From NCBI GenBank assembly GCA_964598225.1, contig CAZRBG010000030.1, forward strand, positions 1 through 64,000: a DNA stretch of 64,000 nt. Direction: 5' to 3'. This DNA is from SG8-4 sp964598225. Its GTDB lineage: Bacteria > Planctomycetota > Phycisphaerae > Sedimentisphaerales > Anaerobacaceae. The position numbers were made by a program, and so were the translations under genes. The notes under the pieces are model-generated. The model was not told the origin of the DNA. It worked only from the letters and a program-made list of their open reading frames with translations, and did not search any database. Below are positions 41,905 through 50,679 of this stretch, piece by piece. The number at the start of each line of letters is the position of its first letter. The first letter of the stretch is position 1.

Positions 41905-44900
41905 ATGAAAGTGATGAAAATAAACCGTATGACAGGCACCGCCGACCGATACTGTTTCGGTGTGCGGCGCACACCCTACTTCCTGTTCTTTGGCCTTATT
42001 CTGACGATTTTGTGTTCTTTTGCTATTGCGGCGCCGCCCAAATCGAGCCGTTCCGGCGGCGATCAGAAGGTACGATACCTGCTCGACTATGATTTCGAGC
42101 CTCTCCGTCTGGCGATTAATGATCTGATAGGGACTTTCGGCAGCGAATACCCGAGTGGCGGCGAGTACATCAGGCGTCTGGAGGAGCTGAAATCGGCAAG
42201 GGCGGCGGCTCTGTCGCTTGACCATAACAGCAACACGCGAAAGACCGAGTTGCAGAGACTCGCCCGCGAGCTGCCGAAACTGCAATACGATGCTCTGCTC
42301 TCAAATCCACTGCTCGACTTCGACGAGCTTATTCTGCTCAAGCGAAAACGCGGCCAGCTCGGCCTGCCGGTCAACCACAAGTGTAACACTGGTATCAAGC
42401 GGACCGGCTACGACAACGAAATCGCAGCGCTCTCCCTCAAGGGACGCCTTACGGCGGGGCCGGTTCATCCGACCGGAAAGATGAGAACGATCTTTCAACC
42501 GAAGGGCACTCAGTACGTAGGCGAGATCGACCTGCATTACGATGGCGAAAAGATGCTCTTCACCATGCCGACCGGACCGGCATGGCAGATATTCGAGATC
42601 GGCACCGACGGCAGGAATCTGCGGCAGGTCTCGCGAGACGACCACCCGGACGTAGACAATTTCGACGCGTGTTATCTTCCTGATGGTCGAGTCGTTTACG
42701 TCTCAACAGCTTCGTACACCGCCGTTCCCTGTTGGCACGGCAAAGAGCGGGCATGCAACATATATCTGATGGACGGCGACGGCGACAACGTACGGCAATT
42801 ATGCTTCGATCAGGACCTCGACCTGCACCCGTCGGTGCTGCCTACCGGGCAGGTAATCTTCAGCCGGTGGGACTACACCGGCCCGATGCACATTTACCTG
42901 CGGCCGCTGATGGCAATGAACCCGGACGGCACCGGCCAGCGGGCTATCTACGGCAGCAATTCCTACTGGCCCAACGCGCTGTATTACCCTCGCGGCATAC
43001 CTGGTTCGCCCGGCAAGATTATCGCAATCATCGCGGGCTATCACGGCGTGCCGCGAATGGGCGAGCTGGGTCTGATCGACACGACCAAGGGCTGGCATGA
43101 AGCCGACGGCGTGGTCCAGAAAATTCCGGGACGAGGCGAGCCCGTCGAAACGGTCATCCGAGATAACCTCGTCAATAAGTCGTGGCCGAAGTTCCTGCAC
43201 CCCTATCCGCTGAGCGACAAGTATTTCCTCGTGGCGGCACAGACAGGACACAAGCGCCCCTGGGGGATATATCTTGTGGACATATTCGACAATATGCTGG
43301 GTGTCTGCATTAATCCTCGGTTCGATTTCTTCGAGCCAATTCCGCTGAAGGAAACTCCGAAGCCGCCCGAAATTCCGGACCGGGTAGATCTGGAGCGCGA
43401 CTACGCGGTCGTTTATCTGGACGACATATACACCGGGCCGGGGCTGGCCGGCGTTCCTCGCGGCACGATTAAGAAGCTGAGGGTCGTGGCGTATCACTTC
43501 GGCTATCCGGGGATGGCCGGGCCGGATAAGATCGGTTGCGGCGGCCCCTGGGAAGTGATGCGGATTCTCGGCACAGTGGACGTTCACAAAGACGGCTCGG
43601 CCATGTTCGAGGTCCCGGCCAATACTCCGCTGACCGTCCAGCCTCTTGATAAAGAGGGCAAGGCGGTCCAATTGATGCGGAGCTGGTTCACTGCGATGCC
43701 GGGAGAAACTCTGTCATGTGTCGGCTGCCACGAGCAGTCGCCGCAGCTTCCCGTGCTGCGGCAAAGACAGGCCGCGAATCGCCCGCCGGTGCAGATCGAA
43801 CCCTGGTACGGACCGGCGAGAGGTTTTGATTTCGAAAGAGAGGTCCAGCCGGTGCTCGATGAGTACTGCGTCGGTTGTCACAATCCCGATACTTCGGGGC
43901 CGGACCGCTCGGAGATGCTCGATCTGCGGGCGGAGCGTTTTGTGAAGCATTATCGCGGACGGCTGCTGACGAAACTGGGACAGAGACGGCTGCACCCTGT
44001 CGTTCGCAAAGCCTTCGGCGGCGCCTGGATTAAGTATACCCCCGCATACGAGGCGTTGATACCTTACATCCGCAGGGTGAACGTCGAAGACGACGTCAAC
44101 CTGCTCGTAGCCGGGGAGTATCACGCCGACACGAGCGAACTGATCCAGATGCTCAGTAAAGGCCACTACGGCGTAAAACTTGACGCCGAAGCCAGGGATC
44201 GGCTCATAACGTGGATCGACTTGAACGGCCCATGTCACGGCACGTGGAGAGATGTAGGACCGATGCCGGAAGGAGCAGCCCGGCGTCGGCGCGAGCTGCA
44301 AGCGCTCTACCACGGTCCGAAAAAAGATCCGGAGGAGATTCCGAACACCGTTTGTAGTGACGCCGTAAGGCGTTATTTACAACATGCCCCTTCGACAAGC
44401 TCAGGGCAGGCTCTGAGCGAAGTCGAACGGGTTGCCCCACCGAAAGCCGGGCGCAATGGTGGGGCAAGCCCCACCCTGGATAGGGAGCGGGACAGCACCC
44501 CACGATACGCCCAGAACAGCGCCGGCGTTTCTGAAAAGATTATCGACATAGACGGCGTGAAAATCAAGCTGGTGCGAATTCCCGCCGGGACGTTCACGAT
44601 GGGCCATCCGGAAAATCGAGCCGATGAAGGGCCGGCCGCCCCTGTCGAGATCGCCCGCGATTTCTGGATGGCAAGCTGCGAAGTTACCAACGAATTGTAC
44701 AACAAATTCGATCCCGAACACGATTCGGGATACTTCACCAAGCGCTTCCAGGGCCCGGACGGCCCCGGACTGTCGCTGGCCGAGCTGCATCAGCCGGTGG
44801 TTCGCGTGTCGTGGAAGCGTGCGATTGAGTTCTGCGAGTGGCTCTCGCTCAAGACCGGCATGAAATTCACCCTGCCAACCGAGGCGCAGTGGGAATACGC

Positions 44901-45477
44901 CTGTCGGGCGGGAACGACAAGTGCGTTATCTTACGGCCATGTCGATGCCGATTTCACCGGCTGGGCGAATGTAGCCGATGCATCGCTGAGCGTCAGCCCA
45001 AAACCGACCGGCGGGCTGGAATCCAATATCATCGCCCACTTCGGCAAAGGCATTCTGGAATCGGCGGTCTTCGGCGGCAATATCATCTGCGACACACGCT
45101 ACAACGATAAGGCAATTGCGACCGCGGACGCAGGCAGCTACAAGCCCAACGCGTGGGGCCTTTACGACATGCACGGCAACGCGGCCGAATGGACCCGAAC
45201 GACATACAAAGCGTATCCATACAAGCAAGATGACGGACGCAACAACATGACCGAATCCGGCAGCACCGTAAGGCGTCCCTCACAGGAGAAAGTCGTCCGA
45301 GGCGGCTCGTGGCACGATCGTCCTAAGCGATGCAGATCGTCTTTCCGCCTGAGTTACCCGGCCTGGCAGCGCGTCCACAACGTCGGATTCCGCGTCGTAA
45401 GTGAGGTCGAATCTCCGTCTCAAAAATACGCAGCCTCGCCGGACAACGGTAAAACCCAAGAAACACAGGATGATTGA
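41905..45477 (+). CDS. HzsA-related c-type haem protein fused to a formylglycine-generating-enzyme-like domain
   Basis: 1190 aa, exported (hydrophobic FLFFGLILTILCSFAIA near residue 35). Residues 190-600 resemble hydrazine synthase alpha-like proteins with beta-propeller strands (PD40-type, for example YVGEIDLHYDGEKMLFTMP and LHPSVLPTGQVIFSRWDY). Two CxxCH haem sites follow: C605VGCH609 and C655VGCH659. Residues 880-1175 form a SUMF1/FGE domain (IPAGTFTMGHPENRADE, LPTEAQWEYACRAGTT, WGLYDMHGNAAEWTR, VVRGGSWHD, VGFRVV). The linker, about residues 816-862, is the translation of dispersed repeats (see 44350-44490). Catalytic cysteines of true FGE are not evident, so the domain may bind rather than oxidise. 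The FGE part is fused in frame; function unknown. Confidence 0.85.
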   Translation: MKVMKINRMTGTADRYCFGVRRTPYFLFFGLILTILCSFAIAAPPKSSRSGGDQKVRYLLDYDFEPLRLAINDLIGTFGSEYPSGGEYIRRLEELKSARAAALSLDHNSNTRKTELQRLARELPKLQYDALLSNPLLDFDELILLKRKRGQLGLPVNHKCNTGIKRTGYDNEIAALSLKGRLTAGPVHPTGKMRTIFQPKGTQYVGEIDLHYDGEKMLFTMPTGPAWQIFEIGTDGRNLRQVSRDDHPDVDNFDACYLPDGRVVYVSTASYTAVPCWHGKERACNIYLMDGDGDNVRQLCFDQDLDLHPSVLPTGQVIFSRWDYTGPMHIYLRPLMAMNPDGTGQRAIYGSNSYWPNALYYPRGIPGSPGKIIAIIAGYHGVPRMGELGLIDTTKGWHEADGVVQKIPGRGEPVETVIRDNLVNKSWPKFLHPYPLSDKYFLVAAQTGHKRPWGIYLVDIFDNMLGVCINPRFDFFEPIPLKETPKPPEIPDRVDLERDYAVVYLDDIYTGPGLAGVPRGTIKKLRVVAYHFGYPGMAGPDKIGCGGPWEVMRILGTVDVHKDGSAMFEVPANTPLTVQPLDKEGKAVQLMRSWFTAMPGETLSCVGCHEQSPQLPVLRQRQAANRPPVQIEPWYGPARGFDFEREVQPVLDEYCVGCHNPDTSGPDRSEMLDLRAERFVKHYRGRLLTKLGQRRLHPVVRKAFGGAWIKYTPAYEALIPYIRRVNVEDDVNLLVAGEYHADTSELIQMLSKGHYGVKLDAEARDRLITWIDLNGPCHGTWRDVGPMPEGAARRRRELQALYHGPKKDPEEIPNTVCSDAVRRYLQHAPSTSSGQALSEVERVAPPKAGRNGGASPTLDRERDSTPRYAQNSAGVSEKIIDIDGVKIKLVRIPAGTFTMGHPENRADEGPAAPVEIARDFWMASCEVTNELYNKFDPEHDSGYFTKRFQGPDGPGLSLAELHQPVVRVSWKRAIEFCEWLSLKTGMKFTLPTEAQWEYACRAGTTSALSYGHVDADFTGWANVADASLSVSPKPTGGLESNIIAHFGKGILESAVFGGNIICDTRYNDKAIATADAGSYKPNAWGLYDMHGNAAEWTRTTYKAYPYKQDDGRNNMTESGSTVRRPSQEKVVRGGSWHDRPKRCRSSFRLSYPAWQRVHNVGFRVVSEVESPSQKYAASPDNGKTQETQDD
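44350..44490. repeat. Dispersed repeats inside the HzsA/FGE coding sequence
   Basis: The reading frame stays open across tttgtagtgacgccgtaagg (44351-44370, also at 2016), a tcgacaagctcagggcaggc block (44392-44411), the 29-base stretch identical to 27283-27311 (44413-44441), and ggttgccccacc/ggtggggcaagc arms (44430-44466). The encoded linker (CSDAVRRYLQHAPSTSSGQA and onward) contains no domain. Intergenic repeats have thus been captured in a protein linker without a frameshift. Confidence 0.8.
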
Positions 45478-45560
45478 GGTGGCAACCGCTAAAGAATTGC
45501 AACGGCGAATCGGCACTACTTCAACTCATAGATTAATAGATTAATCGCTTCAGAGAAAAG

Positions 45561-47456
45561 ATGATGCATAACAAAAGAAACGGATTTGTTCTCCTTTCAG
45601 CAATATTAACCATTCCGCTTTGCCTTTCCCCGACTAACATCGCATCGGGTGAGAATTATCTCTCGCCCGCGGCGGTAGTCGCAGATTCGCAGAACAGGAA
45701 GTTATACATAGCCGAGGCGACGGCAAAACAAGTCGTAATCTTCGACATGCAGAAAGCAAAAGTCACAAAGGCGATCGATCTGCCGGCTGAGCCGACGGGA
45801 TTGGCACTAACGAGCGATGGGACACTGCTCTACGTCACCTGTGCGGCTCCGGAGGGAAGCCTCTGCTTTATCGAGACCGATAGCAGCAAGATAAAGGAGA
45901 ATTTGTCAGCCGGGTACGGCGCTACAGCTCCGGTGCTCAGTCCCGACGGTAAAACACTTTACGTGTGCAATCGGTTCGGCAACGATATATCGATCATCGA
46001 CACCGAGCAAGGCAGGGAGATAACGACCGTCCCGGCCCTTCGCGAGCCTGTGGCTGCCGATATCACGCCGGACGGAAAGTGGCTTTACGTCGGGAATCAT
46101 CTGCCCAACGAGCCGGCCAACAGCGATTCGGTCGGATGCAAGATTTCCGTCATTGATGCGCGGGCACCGGCCTTTGAGGTAGATATTTCCCTTCCCAACG
46201 GCAGCACCGATCTGCAGGATATTGCCGTCTCGCCGGACGGCAGATTCGTTTTCGTCTCGCACGTTCTCGCTCGATACACGGTCCCGACATCGCAGTTGGA
46301 GCGGGGATGGATGAATACCAACGCAATCAGCATCATAGACGTTAGATTCAAATCATTTCTGGAGACCGTCCTTTTGGACGACGTGGATCACGGGGCGGCG
46401 AATCCGTGGGCCCTCGAATGCACGAGCGACGGCAAATTTCTCTGCGTTACCCATGCCGGGACGCATGAGCTGAGCGTAATTAACGTTCGCTCTATGATGG
46501 AGAAGATATTCGCCCATCGCCGCCGCAATAAAGTGCGGGGCGAAAGATTTACGGGCGTTCCATACTCTTCATACGATTACGGCAGCGGAGGGGGCTCGAA
46601 TATTCCCAACGAGCTGAGCTTTCTCTACGGCATTCGAGAGCGAATCGACCTGCCCGGCAAAGGGCCGCGGTCGCTGGCGGTTATCGACCGCAAAGCTTAC
46701 GTCGCCGAGTACTTCACCGACAGCCTGGCCGTTGTAGATATTTCTGAGAATTCGCGGCATAAGACTTTATCGATTGCTCTGGGGCCGAAAAGACCGATGA
46801 CGGCCCGGCGCAAGGGTGAGATGCTCTTTAACGATGCGGAGATTTGTTTTCAAGGGTGGCAAAGCTGCGCAAGCTGCCACCCTTCGGACGCCCGCGCCGA
46901 CGCATTGAACTGGGATCTGCTCAACGACGGCCTCGGCAATCCAAAGAACACCAAGAGTCTGCTGTATTCGCACCGGACGCCTCCTTCGATGATGAGCGGT
47001 GTCCGTGCGAACGCGGAAGCGGCCGTGCGTGCCGGGATCAGACACATCCTATTTTCCGTGCGTCCGGAAAAGGAAGCCCGGGCGATAGATGGATACCTCA
47101 AGTCGCTAAGGCCGGTTCCAAGCCCGCATCTCGTGAACGGCAAACTCAGCGAATCGGCCGGGCGAGGACAAGAAGTATTTCATAAAGCCGAGTGCTCGTC
47201 GTGTCACAGCGGCCCTTTATTTACCAACCTGCGGGAGTACGACGTCGGCACTGGTGAAGGCCGGGAAAAAGGCCGGAAGTTCGACACACCCACACTGATC
47301 GAAATATGGCGAACGGCTCCGTATTTGTACGACGGGCGTGCGGCAACGATTAAGGACGTGGTGACAACCTTTAATCCGGAAGATAAACATGGACATACGT
47401 CCGATCTGTCTGAAGAGGAGACCAACGACCTGGTGGAGTTTGTCCTCTCTCAGTAG
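45561..47456 (+). CDS. YVTN beta-propeller / di-haem cytochrome c peroxidase-like protein
   Basis: 631 aa, exported (IPLCLSPTNIASGE). Residues 30-380 have repeated propeller strands (LYIAEATAKQVVIFDM, LYVTCAAPEGSLCFIE, LYVCNRFGNDISIIDT, LYVGNHLPNEP). The C-terminal third has two haem sites, C436ASCH440 and C545SSCH549, as in MauG/CcpA-type di-haem proteins. It follows the HzsA-related gene after 84 bases on the same strand. Such proteins transfer electrons in the periplasm and may work with the upstream c-type protein; substrate unknown. Confidence 0.85.
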   Translation: MMHNKRNGFVLLSAILTIPLCLSPTNIASGENYLSPAAVVADSQNRKLYIAEATAKQVVIFDMQKAKVTKAIDLPAEPTGLALTSDGTLLYVTCAAPEGSLCFIETDSSKIKENLSAGYGATAPVLSPDGKTLYVCNRFGNDISIIDTEQGREITTVPALREPVAADITPDGKWLYVGNHLPNEPANSDSVGCKISVIDARAPAFEVDISLPNGSTDLQDIAVSPDGRFVFVSHVLARYTVPTSQLERGWMNTNAISIIDVRFKSFLETVLLDDVDHGAANPWALECTSDGKFLCVTHAGTHELSVINVRSMMEKIFAHRRRNKVRGERFTGVPYSSYDYGSGGGSNIPNELSFLYGIRERIDLPGKGPRSLAVIDRKAYVAEYFTDSLAVVDISENSRHKTLSIALGPKRPMTARRKGEMLFNDAEICFQGWQSCASCHPSDARADALNWDLLNDGLGNPKNTKSLLYSHRTPPSMMSGVRANAEAAVRAGIRHILFSVRPEKEARAIDGYLKSLRPVPSPHLVNGKLSESAGRGQEVFHKAECSSCHSGPLFTNLREYDVGTGEGREKGRKFDTPTLIEIWRTAPYLYDGRAATIKDVVTTFNPEDKHGHTSDLSEEETNDLVEFVLSQ

Positions 47457-47524
47457 GATCGGGACTGCTCATCAATCGCCACAAGGTGTGCGATGCACAC
47501 TCTACCGATCAGAAGGATAGCATT

Positions 47525-48919
47525 ATGAATCGACGTGATTTTCTTAAAGCTGCAGGAGCGGGCGCGGCAGTGAGCCTGCTGCCGGATTACACTGACGGCA
47601 TGAACAACAAAACAAGCATTCCTGCCCCCCTGCCGAGGCAGGCGGCGTGGCAGGATTTCGAATTGGGACTGGTATACCATTTCGACCTCGACGTTTACAT
47701 GCCGGGCGGACACCATCACGAGCGGTCTCGCAGAGAGAAACTGGACGTAAATCTATACAATCCAGCCAAACTCGATACCGATCAGTGGCTCGAAGCGGCC
47801 AAGGCAATGGGGGCCCGCTACGCGATATTTACAGCCACGCATCATCAGGGCTTCCTACAGTGGCAAAGCGATGTTTACCCGTTCGGATTGAAGCAGACAA
47901 AATGGCGCGATGGAAAAGCTGACATTGTAAAGGATTTCGTCGAATCCTGCCGCAAGTATGACATCGCACCGGGGCTTTATATCGGCATCAGGTTCAATGC
48001 TTACTGGCAGGTCTATAACTACAAGGTCAACGGCGGCAAGGGCGGCGATCCGGAACTGCGTGAGCGATACATGAAGGCGTGCGAACAAATAGTCCAGGAA
48101 CTGTGCTCGCGCTACGGCCCGCTTTGTGAGATATGGTTCGACGGCGGCGTAATTACGCCGCAGCAGGGAGGGCCGGACGTTTTGCCGATTGTGGAGAAGC
48201 ACCAGCCTGATGCGGTCTTTTACCATAGCCTCGAACGTGCCGAGCATCGATGGGCGGGCAGCGAATCAGGTACGACCGGCTATCCGTGCTTTTCGACTAT
48301 GCCCACCGTCGCAAGTCAGATTCGCGCACACAAGGATCACGGAAAGCGAATCACATTGCTAAAGCACGGCGATCCAGACGGAAAAGTATGGTGTCCCGCG
48401 ATGGCCGATGCTCCGATTCGCGAGCACGACTGGCTCTGGATTCCCAACTCCGAGCACAAACTCCAGCCGCTCGCGAAGCTGGTGAATATGTACTATAAAT
48501 CAGTGGGGCGCAACGCCAACCTCATCATAGGCGCAGTGCCGGACACCGATGGACTGATCCCCGAGGCGGACTTCGAGCGTTATGCCGAATTCGGCGGAGT
48601 AATCCGCAGGCGCTTCGAGAAACCCGTGGCTCGAACCGAGGGCCGAGGCCGGATAATCGAACTGGAATTGAGAAAACCCGCAACGTTCAATCACGTCATC
48701 ATCATGGAAGATATAGTACAGGGCGAGCGAGTGCGAGAATATGCCGTAGAGGCGTATGCCCCGGATGGTAAATGGAGAAAAGTCTGCGATGGAATATCGA
48801 TAGGACACAAACGCATCCAGCAATTCGAGCCGTTGAAAGCCGCAAGAATTCGCCTCCGCGTAACAAAGTCAATCGCAGAGCCGGTAATTCGGGACTTAGC
48901 CGTTTACCACACCACATGA
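47525..48919 (+). CDS. Tat-exported alpha-L-fucosidase, GH29
   Basis: 464 aa from the ATG at 47525, which begins a twin-arginine-like signal MNRRDFLKAAGAGAAVSLL; an upstream in-frame ATG adds a useless leader. GH29 blocks: GLVYHFDLDVYMPGG, ARYAIFTATHHQGF, GLYIGIRF and the nucleophile Asp206 in CEIWFDGG. A C-terminal beta-sandwich follows (RGRIIELELRKPATFNHVII). It removes alpha-L-fucose from oligosaccharides outside the cytoplasm. Same strand as the di-haem gene upstream with a 68-base gap. The frame then meets a convergent gene. Confidence 0.9.
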   Translation: MNRRDFLKAAGAGAAVSLLPDYTDGMNNKTSIPAPLPRQAAWQDFELGLVYHFDLDVYMPGGHHHERSRREKLDVNLYNPAKLDTDQWLEAAKAMGARYAIFTATHHQGFLQWQSDVYPFGLKQTKWRDGKADIVKDFVESCRKYDIAPGLYIGIRFNAYWQVYNYKVNGGKGGDPELRERYMKACEQIVQELCSRYGPLCEIWFDGGVITPQQGGPDVLPIVEKHQPDAVFYHSLERAEHRWAGSESGTTGYPCFSTMPTVASQIRAHKDHGKRITLLKHGDPDGKVWCPAMADAPIREHDWLWIPNSEHKLQPLAKLVNMYYKSVGRNANLIIGAVPDTDGLIPEADFERYAEFGGVIRRRFEKPVARTEGRGRIIELELRKPATFNHVIIMEDIVQGERVREYAVEAYAPDGKWRKVCDGISIGHKRIQQFEPLKAARIRLRVTKSIAEPVIRDLAVYHTT

Positions 48920-48951
48920 GTCCATAAAATCGGCGCTGCGGCTGTTATTCG

Positions 48952-49026
48952 GAGGCTTAAAGCCTCTAACAGAACCATGTTAGAGCAATAAGGAACCACC
49001 CCGCGGGGCTATTTCAACAGGTTCCT
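48952..49026. terminator. Hairpin cluster between convergent genes
   Basis: Three small stems: gaggctt/aagcctc (48952-48966), ctaaca/tgttag (48965-48982) and aggaacc/ggttcct (48991-49026). They lie between the convergent fucosidase and MCE genes and could act as a bidirectional terminator, but no clear T-run is present. Confidence 0.35.
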
Positions 49027-49067
49027 CGGCAAGCCCGGAATGACAAGTTGGGTTTTGTTAGAGTGCC

Positions 49068-50099
49068 TTAGAATATTTTGACGTCGATGTTTTTATCCCG
49101 CCATTCGGCGACAAATTCCTTCAATTCCTCAAGCAGCACTTGAAGCTGGTTGGTGTTTTCCAGCAGGTTTTCGTAAAACGTCCCGTCGTTGAGGAGTCTG
49201 GCGGCGGTACCCTGTCCGTTGTTGACCTTATAAAGGGCCTGCTCAAGCTCCCGCATCGCCCCGCTAAGCTGCTCGCTCGTTTGGACCATTGCTACGACCA
49301 ACCTCTCTGCTTTGGCATCGACGCTCTTAAGCGTCGAGGTCCCGGTGGCCGCAAACTGTTTGATCTCCGTACTCGTATCGACAACCGAGGCTACAACTTC
49401 CTCGACCTTGGTATCGGCGTTCTTTAACGTCTCGGTCCCGGCTGCCGCCAGTTTCTCAAATTCTGTTAAAGTGTATTTGGCCCGCTCCGACGCATCCGCC
49501 AGATTGGCCAGAGTCCTCATAATATTCTCCTTGCTGTTGGGATCGCCGATAACGTCGTTGGCGTTTGCTATGAGAGTCCGAAGCGCGTCGATCAGTTGAT
49601 CCAGTTTCTTCTGGCTCTCTTCGGGGAAAAACTCGCTCGTCATGCCGGTCGAGCCCTGGAGCAACGTTTCGTTTTTGAGATATTTGTCTTCCGTGGGCCT
49701 GGTCGGATCCTGCTGAAGTTCGATATAGCTGCTGCCCAGGCCGCGAGTCATCAACTTCACGCCCACGTTGTGCGGGATGGTCCCGTATTCCTTGTCGATG
49801 CTGAGAACAACCACCGTTTGAAAATACTTCAGGCCGGTGTCCAGGTCCACTCTTTTCTCCGGAGCCATGACACTGGTGACTCTGCCGATCTGATATCCAC
49901 AGAATCGCACGGGCGTATCTTTCTGTACCCCGGGCGCCGACGGAAACTGGACGAACACCTGAAAGGAGCGGTATCGTGTAACAATGCCGGGCAGATCGCC
50001 GAACTTAAAAATCAGCCATCCGAGCGCAGCCAGCCCCATTATCACAAACAGGCCTACGACGAAGTTACGCCTTCTCTGGCTGGTTTCATAATCACTCAC
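49068..50099 (-). CDS. MlaD/MCE-domain protein (second copy)
   Basis: 343 aa with a GTG start (50097-50099) six bases after GGGAGG. A single membrane helix (FVVGLFVIMGLAALGWLIF) is followed by an MCE domain: YRSFQVFVQFPSAPGVQKDTPVRFCGYQIGRVTSV and HNVGVKLMTRGLGSSYIELQ. A long helical tail follows, with ANLADASERAKYTLTEFEKLAAAGTETL and two repeats around TSTEIKQFAATGTSTLKSVDAKAE. It has no mlaE or ATPase next to it, unlike the copy at 18876. It may work with the distant MlaE or with a different transporter. Confidence 0.9.
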   Translation of the reverse strand: MSDYETSQRRRNFVVGLFVIMGLAALGWLIFKFGDLPGIVTRYRSFQVFVQFPSAPGVQKDTPVRFCGYQIGRVTSVMAPEKRVDLDTGLKYFQTVVVLSIDKEYGTIPHNVGVKLMTRGLGSSYIELQQDPTRPTEDKYLKNETLLQGSTGMTSEFFPEESQKKLDQLIDALRTLIANANDVIGDPNSKENIMRTLANLADASERAKYTLTEFEKLAAAGTETLKNADTKVEEVVASVVDTSTEIKQFAATGTSTLKSVDAKAERLVVAMVQTSEQLSGAMRELEQALYKVNNGQGTAARLLNDGTFYENLLENTNQLQVLLEELKEFVAEWRDKNIDVKIF

Positions 50100-50118
50100 T
50101 ATTTGCCTCCCTTCAGAA

Positions 50119-50226
50119 ATTGACTATTTATTATTGACTATTTACTATTGAAAGGATCGGTCGTGGCGGCCCAACTACAGCCCACGTGCAAATAGTCAAT
50201 ATTCAATATTCAATCGTCAATATTAA
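50119..50226. repeat. AT-rich inverted repeat
   Basis: attgactatttattattgac (50119-50138) and its complement-like arm aaatagtcaatattcaatat (50190-50209) enclose cggcccaactacag. The arms use the same attgac/gtcaat words in several registers. It separates the MCE and MerR genes. Confidence 0.6.
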
Positions 50227-50462
50227 GTGCGTCCTTCCATGAACAGTTCCCTGATTGCACGTAAAGAGTAACCACTTTCGTTAAGTTTCTTTATGAGTTT
50301 TATTCGCTCGATGCCGCTTTCGTCAAACATACGTCTCCCGGTCGGCGTAACCTCGGTTGGCTCAAGCAAACCCACCATAAGGTAATATTGCAGAGATTGC
50401 CTGGAAACGCCAGCTTTTTTTGCGGCGTTGCCAACCGACAATAATTTGCGTTCCTCAGCCAA
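50223..50462 (-). CDS. Minimal MerR-family DNA-binding protein
   Basis: 79 aa, TTG start (50460-50462) immediately after an in-frame TGA. It carries the MerR winged helix: LLSVGNAAKKAGVSRQSLQYYLMVGLLEPTEVTPTGRRMFDESGIERIKLIKKLNESGYSLRAIRELF. It stops after the DNA-binding part, with no effector domain or long dimerisation helix, so it may be a truncated or naturally short regulator. The MCE gene downstream is on the same strand. Target unknown. Confidence 0.8.
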   Translation of the reverse strand: MAEERKLLSVGNAAKKAGVSRQSLQYYLMVGLLEPTEVTPTGRRMFDESGIERIKLIKKLNESGYSLRAIRELFMEGRT

Positions 50463-50679
50463 TGCGTTTCACCGTAATGAACGAACATCAAACAAACCGT
50501 AACGGCTGCCAAACAGCCTGATGTCGGTTAAGATTCTAACAGTTAAACTCTTTGTCGCCCAGAAGTTTCTCGACAATGTACTAACCTCGGACGAATAGAA
50601 TTGACTGTTTACGTATTCAGTGCTATTGTCGTTCTCGATTTCCGCTTCTCGTCAGGAAACGAACACCGGGAGCTATGAA

